This document shows positions 50,662-59,317 of a stretch of DNA of 64,000 nt, piece by piece. The first letter of the stretch is position 1. Every line of letters begins with the position of its first letter. The DNA is from Arthrobacter sp. FW306-07-I (GTDB lineage Bacteria > Actinomycetota > Actinomycetes > Actinomycetales > Micrococcaceae). Under the pieces are notes generated by a model, which was not told the DNA's origin, ran no database searches, and saw only the letters and a program-made list of their open reading frames with translations. The DNA lies in assembly GCF_021800405.1 (NCBI RefSeq), contig NZ_CP084550.1, forward strand, positions 4,092,001 to 4,156,000. Reading direction: 5' to 3'. Position numbers and translations under genes: made by a program.

Positions 50662-51842
50662 GGGAGATCCTTCCTTGGATGTGAACGCGGGTAGGAAACA
50701 GGTACAACCGCGCAAATCAGCAGACCGGCCGCGAGCAGGGCCGCCGCCACGGGAACGAAGGTGACGAGTCCGGACATGCCGATCGGGGCAAGGAAGAGCG
50801 CCGAGGCCCGGAAGGTTCCGGTGACCGCCAGGGCGTCCCCGCGCTCTTCAGGATGGACGGTCTCTGCGGCGATGGCTGGGCCCACCGTCTGCAGGATGCC
50901 AGCGCCGACGCCCGAGAGCGCCAGGGCGGCAGCAGCGATGGCTGTCCAGCCCGCGAACGGCCCCACAACTGCCAGGCCCAGGCCCGCCGCGAGCACCCCT
51001 GCCAGCATGGTGGCATTGATGCCCTTCCGGCGCACCCAGCCGCTAACGGCGCTGCCGCACAGCACCATTGCGTTGGCTGTGGACATCAGGACGCCAGTGG
51101 TTACGCCGGGCTGGCCGGCGAGGGACAGCGCCACCGGCACGTAGGAGTCCAGCACGCTCTTCCACGCTCCCGCCGCCGCGTTCATCCAGCAGGCCGCGTC
51201 AACTCCCGCCCGCCGCCACAACCGCTTCCCGCCATCGGGCGCGGATTTCTTCCCCTCAAACGGGGGGAATCTGATGATCAGCAGCAGTGGACCGACGGCC
51301 AAAGCCCCGGCGGCAGCACCCGCCAGCAGCGGTAACTGCACGGAGGCCTCCCAGAGATATCCGGCCGTAGCAGGCCCGATCAGGGCGCCGACGGCCGCCG
51401 CCACGTTCACGTCCCGCAGCGCCACCACCGCCGAGGACGACGTCCGGACGGCGTGGGTCTGACTGCTGGTCCAGAACAGAGCCCTCGACGCGCCCTGCAC
51501 CAGCTGGGCGAGGGCCAGCACCCAGAGAGCGACCGAGGAAGCCAACAGCGCGCACGACCCCGTGATCAGCAGTGCCGCTGCAATAAGGAACCACTTGTCC
51601 GCGAACCTGCGCATGAGCGCCCCCATGCAGAGGCGGGCCGCTATCTGTGCGACCGCGGCCACCGCTACCAACAAGCCGACCTCGCTGGGGCTGTAACCCG
51701 CCCGGACGGCGAGCAACGGGACCACCACCGACAATGTGCCGAGCGCGAAAGAGAACAAGACGTTCGCAACGGCGTTCAGCACCCTGTCGGTGACCGCGGA
51801 GGGGGCACCGTTGCCCTGGGAATGCGGAGTCCCGGGCATCAC
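50658..51842 (-). CDS. MFS transporter
   Basis: 394 aa, about 12 hydrophobic helices. The MFS signature between helices 2 and 3 appears as GALMRRFADKW. The N-terminal VLNAVANVLFSFALGTLSVVVPLLA is typical of the drug-efflux/sugar branch. It is coupled to the aldo/keto reductase by a 4-nt overlap. It could import the aromatic substrate or export an intermediate; the direction is not readable. A small cytoplasmic C terminus follows the last helix. Confidence 0.85.
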   Translation of the reverse strand: MMPGTPHSQGNGAPSAVTDRVLNAVANVLFSFALGTLSVVVPLLAVRAGYSPSEVGLLVAVAAVAQIAARLCMGALMRRFADKWFLIAAALLITGSCALLASSVALWVLALAQLVQGASRALFWTSSQTHAVRTSSSAVVALRDVNVAAAVGALIGPATAGYLWEASVQLPLLAGAAAGALAVGPLLLIIRFPPFEGKKSAPDGGKRLWRRAGVDAACWMNAAAGAWKSVLDSYVPVALSLAGQPGVTTGVLMSTANAMVLCGSAVSGWVRRKGINATMLAGVLAAGLGLAVVGPFAGWTAIAAAALALSGVGAGILQTVGPAIAAETVHPEERGDALAVTGTFRASALFLAPIGMSGLVTFVPVAAALLAAGLLICAVVPVSYPRSHPRKDLP

Positions 51843-51863
51843 ATGACGCCCGGCCGGCGGCCC

Positions 51864-52526
51864 CTAGCGGTCGACACCGTCAAGGTAGGCGCCGGCCTCC
51901 TCCAAGCCCACGACGTCACCGTACTTGTTGTCGATGTCGAAGAGGCTGGCAAGGTGGGGCAGCTCTGCCCGGTCGCCCACGCCCTCCTCCACGACGACTG
52001 TGTGGAATCCGTAGGAGCAGGCGTCGACGGCAGTGGCGCGGACACAGCCGCTGGTGGTGCAGCCGACGATGATCAGGGTGTCCACTCCCCTGGCCACCAG
52101 GCGCGCGGCCAGGTCGGTCCCGAAGAAGCAGGATGCGTACTTCTTGACGAGCAGCATTTCATCGTCCCGGCGACCCAGCCGTTCGTCCAGCTCAACCCAT
52201 TCGCTGCCCTCCACCAACCAGCTGTTAGACGGAATTTTGCGGATCCACTTGCCGGCCTCCTGCAAGTCGGCGTCATAGGCAACGGTCGAGAAGATGACGG
52301 GAACGCTGACGTCCCGGGCAGAGTCCAGCAACTGCCGGGTGGCCTCAAGCTGGCTGTCAAGATCTCCGGCCAAGGGCGAGCGGGGGTCGGTGAAGCCCCG
52401 GATCAGGTCGATCACCAGCAATGCCGGCCGCTCCCCGAACCCTGTGCGGCCGCCGAGCCCTTTGTTCCTGAATTCTGTCCGCAGGCGCTGGTATTCCTCA
52501 ACGGCGGTACTAATAGGCGTAGTCAT
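51864..52526 (-). CDS. isochorismatase-family cysteine hydrolase
   Basis: 220 aa. The catalytic triad is visible: Asp in [11 protein letters not shown] (about 37), Lys in [15 protein letters not shown] (about 130), Cys in [13 protein letters not shown] (about 163). Best fit is the N-carbamoylsarcosine amidase-like branch, which hydrolyses C-N bonds of carbamoyl or amide compounds. It lies between the MFS gene and the ABC importer, all leftward. It may process an amide precursor of the aromatic acid; the substrate is unknown. Confidence 0.87.
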   Translation of the reverse strand: MTTPISTAVEEYQRLRTEFRNKGLGGRTGFGERPALLVIDLIRGFTDPRSPLAGDLDSQLEATRQLLDSARDVSVPVIFSTVAYDADLQEAGKWIRKIPSNSWLVEGSEWVELDERLGRRDDEMLLVKKYASCFFGTDLAARLVARGVDTLIIVGCTTSGCVRATAVDACSYGFHTVVVEEGVGDRAELPHLASLFDIDNKYGDVVGLEEAGAYLDGVDR

Positions 52527-52572
52527 CTGTCCTCACTAAGAAAATGGTTGTAGTTCGCGGAAACAGCAGGGG

Positions 52573-53370
52573 TTAAGCCTTGCGGCTAAGCCTGCGCTCG
52601 ACGGCCCACAGGGCCAGATTGCCAACCAGGGCAATCAGTGCCAACAGCACCACGATGCCGTACATTGCCGGCAGGTCCAGCTGCCCGTAGGCGCGCAGGG
52701 TCAGCAGGCCAAGGCCGGCGCGTGCGGCGAAGAACTCGGCAATGATGACGTTGATGAACGCGATGCTGAAGCCAATCCGGATACCCACCATCAGCGACGG
52801 CGCCATGGCCGGCACGTATATCTTGGCCACCGTCTGCAGGGGCGACAGGCTCAGCGACCGCGCCAGCTTCGGCAGCAGCGGGTTTATGGCCCGCACTCCG
52901 GCTGTAGTTGAGACCATGATGGGAAAGACCGCCGCCAGGGCAGCCATTGCCGACTGCGCGCCCACGCCCACGCCGAAGATCTGCAACAAAACAGGAAAGA
53001 AGATCACGCGCGGGATAGCGAACGCACCCGCCACAATCGGATCGAAGACCGCGCCTAGGAATTTACTGCGTCCGATCGCGTAGCCTAGCGGGAAGCCGGC
53101 GGCCGCCGCGATGAGGAATCCGATGAGCACCGCCTGCAGCGTGGCGTTCAAATGCCGGAAAATGGATCCGTTGGCGAAGAGCTCCACGAGGGCGGTAAGG
53201 GAAGCAGCAGGTGATGCTACCAGGTCCGTCACCAGGGACAGGGCTCCCCACAGTGCCAGCAGCGCCACCATGACACCTGAACGCCAGAGGTTGTCGGTGA
53301 TGGTGGAGCGGTTCCTGGTGGCGGTCCGGCCGGTGGTGCGGGGAAACAGGGGAAGTGTGGCGGTCCTCAA
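52573..53370 (-). CDS. ABC importer permease (SsuC/TauC-like), second copy
   Basis: 265 aa, about six membrane helices. The EAA loop region is AKIYVPAMAPSLMVGIRIGFSIAF. Start taken as the TTG at 53370 that overlaps the preceding permease stop (TTGA), with AGAAGGGA ahead; longer frames run far into the first permease gene and have no similarity. It forms a heterodimeric channel with the other permease, energised by the ATPase at 54155. Confidence 0.85.
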   Translation of the reverse strand: MRTATLPLFPRTTGRTATRNRSTITDNLWRSGVMVALLALWGALSLVTDLVASPAASLTALVELFANGSIFRHLNATLQAVLIGFLIAAAAGFPLGYAIGRSKFLGAVFDPIVAGAFAIPRVIFFPVLLQIFGVGVGAQSAMAALAAVFPIMVSTTAGVRAINPLLPKLARSLSLSPLQTVAKIYVPAMAPSLMVGIRIGFSIAFINVIIAEFFAARAGLGLLTLRAYGQLDLPAMYGIVVLLALIALVGNLALWAVERRLSRKA

Positions 53371-54158
53371 AGCATGTCCCTTCTGATGCGCTTTTCCAGC
53401 CAGGTCAGGATGCTGTTTACGATGACGCTGAGCACGACGACGACAGTGATATAGGCCCACATGTCCGCGGTGTTCAGCTCCCGGTAGTAGAAGCCGGCGC
53501 GGAATCCGATGCCCTGTGCCGCCAGGATGAATTCCATGGCGATGGTGCCGATCACTGCATAGATGAAGCCCAGCTTGACCCCTGGGAAGACCAGCGGCGT
53601 CGCGGCGGGGAGCAGGACCTTCACGTAGTACTGGGACGGCGAGGCGTTCAGGGAATTGGCCACCTTGTGCAGGATCGGCTTGATCGAGTTCAGCGCAACC
53701 ATGGTGGTCAGTGCGATCGGCACCAGTGACATGCTCGCCGCGATGAGGATGATGGGACCGGCGTTCAGTCCCATAACCGCAAGCAGCACCGGATAGAACA
53801 GCAGCGTCGGCATCGCATAGCCAGTGACGATGAAGGGCTCCAGGATGCGTCCGGCGGCGGGAATCCTCCACAGGAACACCCCCAGCGGGATCCCCAGCAC
53901 CAGGCCGACGGCGAACGCCACCAGGATGGTGGTGATGGTGCGGGCCCCGTCGGCAGCAAACTGACCGGTGGGAACGATGGATGCCAGCCGGACAAGGATC
54001 TCCGACGGTGGCACCATGAGGGAGCGGTCTACCAGACCAATCCTGGTGGTCGCCTCAAGCAAGACGACGAGGCCGACGACGATAGCCCAGCGAACGGCCG
54101 AGGTGCGCCGGCGAAACGAGTCGGGCTGGTTTTTTGGCAAGGTCTTCGCAATCGTCAC
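53367..54158 (-). CDS. ABC importer permease (SsuC/TauC-like), first copy
   Basis: 263 aa, about six helices. EAA loop KVLLPAATPLVFPGVKLGFIYAVIG, which contacts the ATPase. Start is the GTG at 54158 that overlaps the ATPase stop codon (GTGA). Two permease genes in one TauABC-type operon indicate a heterodimer, unlike the single SsuC/TauC of E. coli. Confidence 0.85.
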   Translation of the reverse strand: MTIAKTLPKNQPDSFRRRTSAVRWAIVVGLVVLLEATTRIGLVDRSLMVPPSEILVRLASIVPTGQFAADGARTITTILVAFAVGLVLGIPLGVFLWRIPAAGRILEPFIVTGYAMPTLLFYPVLLAVMGLNAGPIILIAASMSLVPIALTTMVALNSIKPILHKVANSLNASPSQYYVKVLLPAATPLVFPGVKLGFIYAVIGTIAMEFILAAQGIGFRAGFYYRELNTADMWAYITVVVVLSVIVNSILTWLEKRIRRDML

Positions 54159-54982
54159 GCCAGCTGCGCCCCCGGTCCAAGGGTCTTCTCGGCTTCCACC
54201 TTGACCAGCGACCACAGGTGGTCCTCCAGCTCCCGGAACCGGGGCAGTGCATGGGTTCCCTCCGGCCGCGGGCGGGGCAGGTCGATCTTGACTACCTCTT
54301 TGACTACCGAAGGCCTGGCGGACATGACCCACACCTCGTCCGAGAGATAGACGGCTTCCTGGATGTCGTGGGTGATGAACAGGACGCGGTTTCGGGTCTT
54401 CTCCCAGATGCGCAGCAGCTCGCGGCCGATGAACTGGCGGGTCTGTTGGTCCAGGGCACCAAAGGGCTCGTCCATGAGCAGCACCCGCGGTTCCATGGCC
54501 AGCGCCCGCGCAATTGCTACGCGCTGCTTCATGCCACCGGAGAGCTGTCCGGGGCGGTGGTCCTCAAACTGGCGCAGCCCCACCAGTTCGATCATTTCGC
54601 GGGCCCGCGCGTGGCGCTCGGCCTTGGGGACACCCTTGACCTCCAGCCCGAAGGCGACGTTGTCCAGAACGCTGCGCCAGTGCAGCGTTGAGTCCTCCTG
54701 GAAAACCATGGCGGTATCCCGCCGCGGGGCGGTGACCGTTTCGCCGTCGATGCTCACCGAGCCCCGGGTGGGCTTGAGCAGGCCGCCGACCATGTCCAGC
54801 AGGGTGCTCTTACCGCACCCGCTGGGGCCGATGACTGACACGAATTTGTGTTCCGGGATGGAGCCGCTGACATTAGCGACGGCTTCGGTGGCGCCGGCCA
54901 CTGTCTGGAAGGTCATGCCGATGTTGTCGAACACAACGTCGTGCTCTTGCCGGGTGGAAGGAATGGTGGGCACCTGGTTCAT
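54155..54982 (-). CDS. ABC importer ATPase (SsuB/TauB-like)
   Basis: 275 aa. Walker A GPSGCGKST (about 55), Q-loop MVFQEDSTLHWRS, signature LSGGMKQRVAIARAL, Walker B VLLMDEPFGALD, H-loop FITHDIQEAVYLSD. The protein belongs to the nitrate/sulfonate/taurine group. The start overlaps the stop of the binding-protein gene by 4 nt. It drives import through the two permeases. Confidence 0.92.
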   Translation of the reverse strand: MNQVPTIPSTRQEHDVVFDNIGMTFQTVAGATEAVANVSGSIPEHKFVSVIGPSGCGKSTLLDMVGGLLKPTRGSVSIDGETVTAPRRDTAMVFQEDSTLHWRSVLDNVAFGLEVKGVPKAERHARAREMIELVGLRQFEDHRPGQLSGGMKQRVAIARALAMEPRVLLMDEPFGALDQQTRQFIGRELLRIWEKTRNRVLFITHDIQEAVYLSDEVWVMSARPSVVKEVVKIDLPRPRPEGTHALPRFRELEDHLWSLVKVEAEKTLGPGAQLA

Positions 54983-55983
54983 GCGAGGAAGTCCCGCATC
55001 AGGATGGCGTCCATGTTTGGGTCCTTGGTGATCTGGCCCTGTTTCTTGCCGGCGTCGACGACGGCGGCCAGCTGGGCGTCGGTCAGTTTGAGGCTGAAGT
55101 AGTTCTGCGAGTTTTTCAGTGCCGCACGCGCTACTTCAGGTCTGTAGCCGATGGCCTTGGCATAGACGGCTGCCGCCTTGTCCAGATCGTTCGTGATGAG
55201 GTCCATTGCCCTCTTCAGTGAGCGGCCCCACCCCTTGAGGGCTTCGGCGTTCTCGTCGCTAAAGGAACCGGTGGCTACCAGACAGGTGTCGGACCAGTCG
55301 GTGACATAGTCACGGGAACGCCAGATGACCTTGCCGCCGTTCTCATCGGCAATCTTCTCCGACAACGGGGATGCCGTCCAGGCGACATCGACGACCCCTT
55401 TGGAGACGACGGTCCAGGAATCACTGGCCGACCCGACGCTGACGAGCTCGACATCCTTGCCCGGTTCCAGCCCCGCCTCCCGCAGTGTCCGCTCGGCAAA
55501 GTAGGAGGAATTCGAGCCTGGGGTGCTGACGGCAATCCTTTTGCCCCGGACGTCCTTGATGGAGTTCACTTTGGAGTCCGGCAGGGCGATGAAATCCACG
55601 GATGCCGCAGTGTAGACATTGCCGAAAATTTTGACGTCCATGCCCTTCTCTGCAGCGATGAAGACAGGAATGGTCGAGGAAGTGCCCAGGCCGATTCCGG
55701 ACTCGATGCCGCGCACGGTGTCCAGGCCGCCTGGAAACTGAATATGTTCGAGCGTCAGTCCCTCTTCTTTGTAGTAGCCCTCCGCCTGGGCAATGAAAAA
55801 CGGCGCCGAATGTATCAGGCTCGCCAGTCCTGTGACTGCAGCATCGCCGGAATAGCCTTTGTTGCCGCTGGCTCCGCCTTGCCCGCAGGCGGCTAGGGAG
55901 GAGCCCAGCCAGATAACACCTCCCGTCGCGGCAGACAGTTTTAGGAATCCGCGACGACCTAGCGGGTCAGTCGTTGTTGACAT
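54979..55983 (-). CDS. ABC importer substrate-binding lipoprotein (SsuA/NMT1-like)
   Basis: 334 aa. The N terminus has RRGFLKLS (Arg 10-11), then a hydrophobic core and the lipobox LAAC (Cys 33), so a Tat-exported lipoprotein is likely. The rest is a periplasmic-binding-type fold of the NMT1/TauA group (LIHSAPFFIAQAEGYYKEEGL, VRGKRIAVSTPGSNSS). AAAGGAG lies 8 bases before ATG 55983. The upstream repeats at 56041-56080 match the operator of the dioxygenase operon, so the ligand is probably the dioxygenase substrate or a precursor. Confidence 0.88.
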   Translation of the reverse strand: MSTTTDPLGRRGFLKLSAATGGVIWLGSSLAACGQGGASGNKGYSGDAAVTGLASLIHSAPFFIAQAEGYYKEEGLTLEHIQFPGGLDTVRGIESGIGLGTSSTIPVFIAAEKGMDVKIFGNVYTAASVDFIALPDSKVNSIKDVRGKRIAVSTPGSNSSYFAERTLREAGLEPGKDVELVSVGSASDSWTVVSKGVVDVAWTASPLSEKIADENGGKVIWRSRDYVTDWSDTCLVATGSFSDENAEALKGWGRSLKRAMDLITNDLDKAAAVYAKAIGYRPEVARAALKNSQNYFSLKLTDAQLAAVVDAGKKQGQITKDPNMDAILMRDFLA

Positions 55984-56040
55984 GCAGTTCTCCTTTGTCA
56001 TCGTGCTCGTGTGTTTGAGCCAGTGAAGCACATCACTTTA

Positions 56041-56080
56041 CTGCTGTCCAGAGTGTGTCTCTGCTGTACAGAGCACATCT
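56041..56080 (-). promoter_or_regulatory. double operator: two 20-bp direct repeats upstream of the ABC importer
   Basis: CTGCTGTCCAGAGTGTGTCT (56041-56060) and CTGCTGTACAGAGCACATCT (56061-56080) are tandem 20-bp repeats with 15 positions equal. Within the second is the 15-bp palindrome CTCTGCTGTACAGAG (56059-56073), differing in one base from the site at 49699. Located 58-97 bases upstream of the binding-protein ATG. Confidence 0.7.
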
Positions 56081-56599
56081 ACAAGATATGCGCACTGGAG
56101 CGAGCGTCATCGCTAACTTCAGGGTTTTCAGACACAGACGCCAATGACCTGAGTTCTCCAGCTCAACTCCTGTGGGAATAGTGAAGAACCTGGTGAGGCC
56201 TTTGCGTCCACCATTTGAGCAACCATTTGCCCAGACTGCTTCTGCCGGGTCTACCCTCTCGGCATGCAATTCGGCATCTCGAAGCCCGAGCTCCCCGGGT
56301 TCCTGCGGTTCGCCTTGACGGACCGTGCAGGGCTCGTTTCCCTGACAGACAAAAGTTCGCCGTGGGTCGCGGACGCCAAGAGTGCAGTAACAGCTTCAGG
56401 TCCGTCGTGATGCCCCACCCCCGCAAGCAATCAACGGCTTGGCAGGGAGGGCGCGGTAGCTAACGCCCACATCAGGAGTCAGGGGTCGGGACCTGGCGGG
56501 GAAGCGCGACCGATTCCGGGCGGCCGGGCGCTTAGCAGCGTTCAGCGCTGCCGCAGTCACCTTCCCGGCCTCACCCAGTGAGCCGCAACGAAAATCGCT
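56081..56599. other. intergenic region between two leftward operons
   Basis: 519 bases with no supported gene. Short open frames have no recognisable product. The left end probably holds the importer promoter; the right end is downstream of the reductase gene, where I saw no clear terminator. Confidence 0.5.
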
Positions 56600-57583
56600 C
56601 TACGCGTCCAAGACTAGTTTGGGGCATTTGGATCGGCTGACGCAGATGAACATGGTGTCGTTCTTTGCGCGTTCCTTTGCGGACAGGATGGTGTCGCGGT
56701 GGTCCACTTCGCCTTCCAGGACCTTGGTTTCGCAGGTACCGCAAAACCCTTCCTCGCAGGAGGACATGAAGGAGGGGTTCACCTCGAGTACGACGTCGAG
56801 GATGGACTTTTCTGGTGGAACGGTTAGGGTGCAGCCGGATTGGCGCAGCTCAATTTCGAATTGTGCGTCTGCCTTCGTTTCATCTTCAGCCTGTGTGCGG
56901 GCCGGTGAGGTGGCGGGTCCAAACAGTTCGGCGTGGAAGGCCTCTGCCCCCAGTGTGGTTGCGGTGATGCCCTCGAGGTCGGTCAGTAGCCGTTCCGGTC
57001 CGCACGCGTACACGGAGGTTCCGTCGGGCGCGTTCTGGATTTCGGTTAGCAGGTCGGCGCGTCCTCGCTCATCCCTTGGGTATAGCGCGAGGGAATCTCC
57101 CATGATTTCCTGGAGCTCGTCGATGAAAGCCATGGTTTGCCGGCTGGATCCGCAGTAGACGAGGCGTGTGCTTTTGCCTGCTGCCTTCAGTTCCCGTGCC
57201 ATGGCCATGATGGGTGTGATGCCGATGCCGCCGGCGACCAGGAGGTAGTGTGTGGCGCCGTCCTCTACTTTGAAATGGTTGCGAGGTCCGCGCGCTGTGA
57301 GTGTTGTACCAAGGCGGATCTGCGAGTGTAGTTCCTCTGACCCTCCGCGTCCGCTGCTTTCGCGAAGGACGGCGAGACGGTATTTCTGAAGTTGACGGGG
57401 CTCGGAGCACAGGCTGTAGTGCCGCACCAGGCCCGACGGCAGGATGACTTCCAGGTGGGCACCGGGTTCCCAGGGAGGGAGTGGGCCCCCGTCGGGAAGG
57501 GACAGTTCGAGGGACATGACATTGGTCGATTCCTGGCGCAGGTCCCGGACAACGAGGTCTAAAGTGTCTTGGGACATGGTCAT
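56600..57583 (-). CDS. phthalate dioxygenase reductase/VanB-type oxidoreductase
   Basis: 327 aa. FMN-binding RHYSLCSEP (about 55), NAD-binding LLVAGGIGITPIMAMA (about 115), YACGPERLL, and a C-terminal plant-type ferredoxin with SCEEGFCGTCETKVLEG and the last Cys in FICVSRSKC. This domain order (FMN, NAD, then [2Fe-2S]) defines class IA reductases that feed one-protein Rieske oxygenases, so its partner is the oxygenase at 59318. The start overlaps the stop of the FtsZ-like gene by 4 nt. Confidence 0.92.
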   Translation of the reverse strand: MTMSQDTLDLVVRDLRQESTNVMSLELSLPDGGPLPPWEPGAHLEVILPSGLVRHYSLCSEPRQLQKYRLAVLRESSGRGGSEELHSQIRLGTTLTARGPRNHFKVEDGATHYLLVAGGIGITPIMAMARELKAAGKSTRLVYCGSSRQTMAFIDELQEIMGDSLALYPRDERGRADLLTEIQNAPDGTSVYACGPERLLTDLEGITATTLGAEAFHAELFGPATSPARTQAEDETKADAQFEIELRQSGCTLTVPPEKSILDVVLEVNPSFMSSCEEGFCGTCETKVLEGEVDHRDTILSAKERAKNDTMFICVSRSKCPKLVLDA

Positions 57584-58095
57584 GCTCCGGTGATGGGGTG
57601 TTGGAAGAGTTTGCCGGGGATGGCTTCCCTGGTTCCGCCCTTGAGGACCTCAATGAAGTCGCGTGCGAGGTCTGTTTTCCTGACTGTGACGAGCATGTCC
57701 AGTTCGCGGCGGAGGACTCTCATGGAGGTCGAGCCGGGTTCGGAACTCCAGCCACCCAGACCGACCAGGACGCCTGCGAGGAGAGTGCCCTGGTTCCGTC
57801 CGGCTGTGGCCATGTTCTCGACGAAATCGTCGGGAATCTCCTCGAGCCGCGATCCCAGGAACACCATCATGTCGGTGCTGGCTGCGAGGTCGCTTACGGT
57901 TTCGGTCGCGAAGTGCGTTTCGGGTTCGTCGACTGCCCGTACAAGTACCCCGTCCGGGTGGCTTGCGGGTGCAGCGATCAGAACTTCGCGCAGTCCGGCG
58001 TCGAACATTGACGAGACGAGCGCCGCGCCCGACGGTCCGAGCGGGACAAGAAGGATGCGGGCCTTGTAATAGGCACGCGACGTCAGGTGAGTCAT
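57580..58095 (-). CDS. small FtsZ/tubulin-like nucleotide-binding-fold protein
   Basis: 171 aa. I do not know its function. The pattern follows the N-terminal half of FtsZ: ARILLVPLGPSGAALVSSMFDAGL like the first Rossmann strand and GAGGNAV loop, REVLIAAPAS like EFIAVNTD, TDMMVFLGSRLEE like DMVFITAGMGG, then LLAGVLVGLGGWSSEPGS and a helix-strand RELDMLVTV like the LxxxVDTLIVI segment. The GGGTGTG GTP loop is missing, and the length is about half of FtsZ. It is translationally coupled to the reductase, so it may be an assembly or regulatory factor of the oxygenase system. Confidence 0.6.
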   Translation of the reverse strand: MTHLTSRAYYKARILLVPLGPSGAALVSSMFDAGLREVLIAAPASHPDGVLVRAVDEPETHFATETVSDLAASTDMMVFLGSRLEEIPDDFVENMATAGRNQGTLLAGVLVGLGGWSSEPGSTSMRVLRRELDMLVTVRKTDLARDFIEVLKGGTREAIPGKLFQHPITGA

Positions 58096-58124
58096 GGGCT
58101 TTCCTTATGTTGTGTTGTCGCTGC

Positions 58125-59294
58125 TCACAGCGAAGGTCGAATGACCACGTGCGGGCTGCTCGGTCCCGATCGGTCCAGGAGGGTCCGGAAGAGTTCATCG
58201 ACGCCGTCCAGCCCGACGTCGATGCTGGGCACGTGTTCCAGGCCCGTGTCGTGGGCGGCCAGAAGCTCTATGCTCCTGGTGAGGGCCTGGGGTGAACGCC
58301 CCCGTACGCCGACGACACCGGAGGCGCCGCGTACCAGGGTCTTGAGGTTCACTTCGGTGACGGGGGTATCTCCGAGTCCGGCCAGGACCAGCCGTCCCAG
58401 TTTTCGGAGGTGTTCGGTAGCTTGGAGTGCGGGTCCACCAAGGCCGACCGTATCGACGATGACGTCGAATCCGGTGGCCTTGCCGTGGCGGCCCAAGGCC
58501 AGCGAGGTTGAAGCGGCATCATCATTGACGACGATAGAGGCGCCCATGGCCTGGGCAATTTCCAGGCGGTCGCGGCTCGTGCGTGAGTTACGTCCGAGTA
58601 CGACAATCTCGTCCGCACCGGCTGCCCGTGCGGCCGCGACCGCGGCGATGCCGTGGTAGCCCGGGCCGATGATGGCCACGCGCGAGCCGCTGGTCGCCCC
58701 ACCGATGTTGATGACCCAATCGACGGCGTTGGCGAACGGTTGCGTCCAGGCCGCCAGGTTCGAATCCAGGTCCCGGGGCAGCTTGTGCAGCACCGTCTGC
58801 GTGGAGAGCTCCATGTATTCGGCGTTGCCGCCGTGAAGGCCGGATCCTTCGTGGGTTCCGAGCATTCCCACCCGTCGCTGGCCGCCCCACAGGTCCGCGT
58901 CCGGGCAGAAACGGTAGATATCCGGCTTTGAGCACGCATCACACGTGGGCAGCCCGCAGGGCAGGTACTCCTCCAGTGCGACCCTGTCGCCAACCGCGAC
59001 GTCCCAGGACCACTGCATGACGGGGCTGAGGGAGACGATTTCGCCGATGACGTGGTGGCCCATCACGGTGGGGTGTGCGAGGCCGTGCTGGTACAGGTCC
59101 AGGTCGGTCCCGCACAGTGCGGAGGACTCCACCTTCAACCAACCTGCGGCACTTGTGGCCCCTTCAGGGTCGATCGTCTGAACAGTGGTGGTTGAATCAG
59201 GCAACGAGACAGCGGCCCTGACAGTGTCTGGAAGGGACGCTGCCGCCGGCGTCTCCCCGGCCGAAGTAGTGACGGTGGAACCGTGATCTTTCAT
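58125..59294 (-). CDS. zinc-dependent alcohol dehydrogenase (MDR family)
   Basis: 389 aa with an N-terminal extension of about 30 residues. Catalytic zinc ligands: Cys in ALCGTD, His-Glu in VMGHHVIGEI; structural zinc-type cluster CGLPTCDACSKPDIYRFC; NAD loop IIGPGYHGIAAVAAARAAG. It oxidises an alcohol or diol. Between the Rieske oxygenase (23 bp upstream) and the FtsZ-like gene in one leftward operon, so it may dehydrogenate the oxygenase product. Substrate unknown. Confidence 0.88.
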   Translation of the reverse strand: MKDHGSTVTTSAGETPAAASLPDTVRAAVSLPDSTTTVQTIDPEGATSAAGWLKVESSALCGTDLDLYQHGLAHPTVMGHHVIGEIVSLSPVMQWSWDVAVGDRVALEEYLPCGLPTCDACSKPDIYRFCPDADLWGGQRRVGMLGTHEGSGLHGGNAEYMELSTQTVLHKLPRDLDSNLAAWTQPFANAVDWVINIGGATSGSRVAIIGPGYHGIAAVAAARAAGADEIVVLGRNSRTSRDRLEIAQAMGASIVVNDDAASTSLALGRHGKATGFDVIVDTVGLGGPALQATEHLRKLGRLVLAGLGDTPVTEVNLKTLVRGASGVVGVRGRSPQALTRSIELLAAHDTGLEHVPSIDVGLDGVDELFRTLLDRSGPSSPHVVIRPSL

Positions 59295-59317
59295 GCCGAA
59301 CTCCTAAAAGGGCTTTG

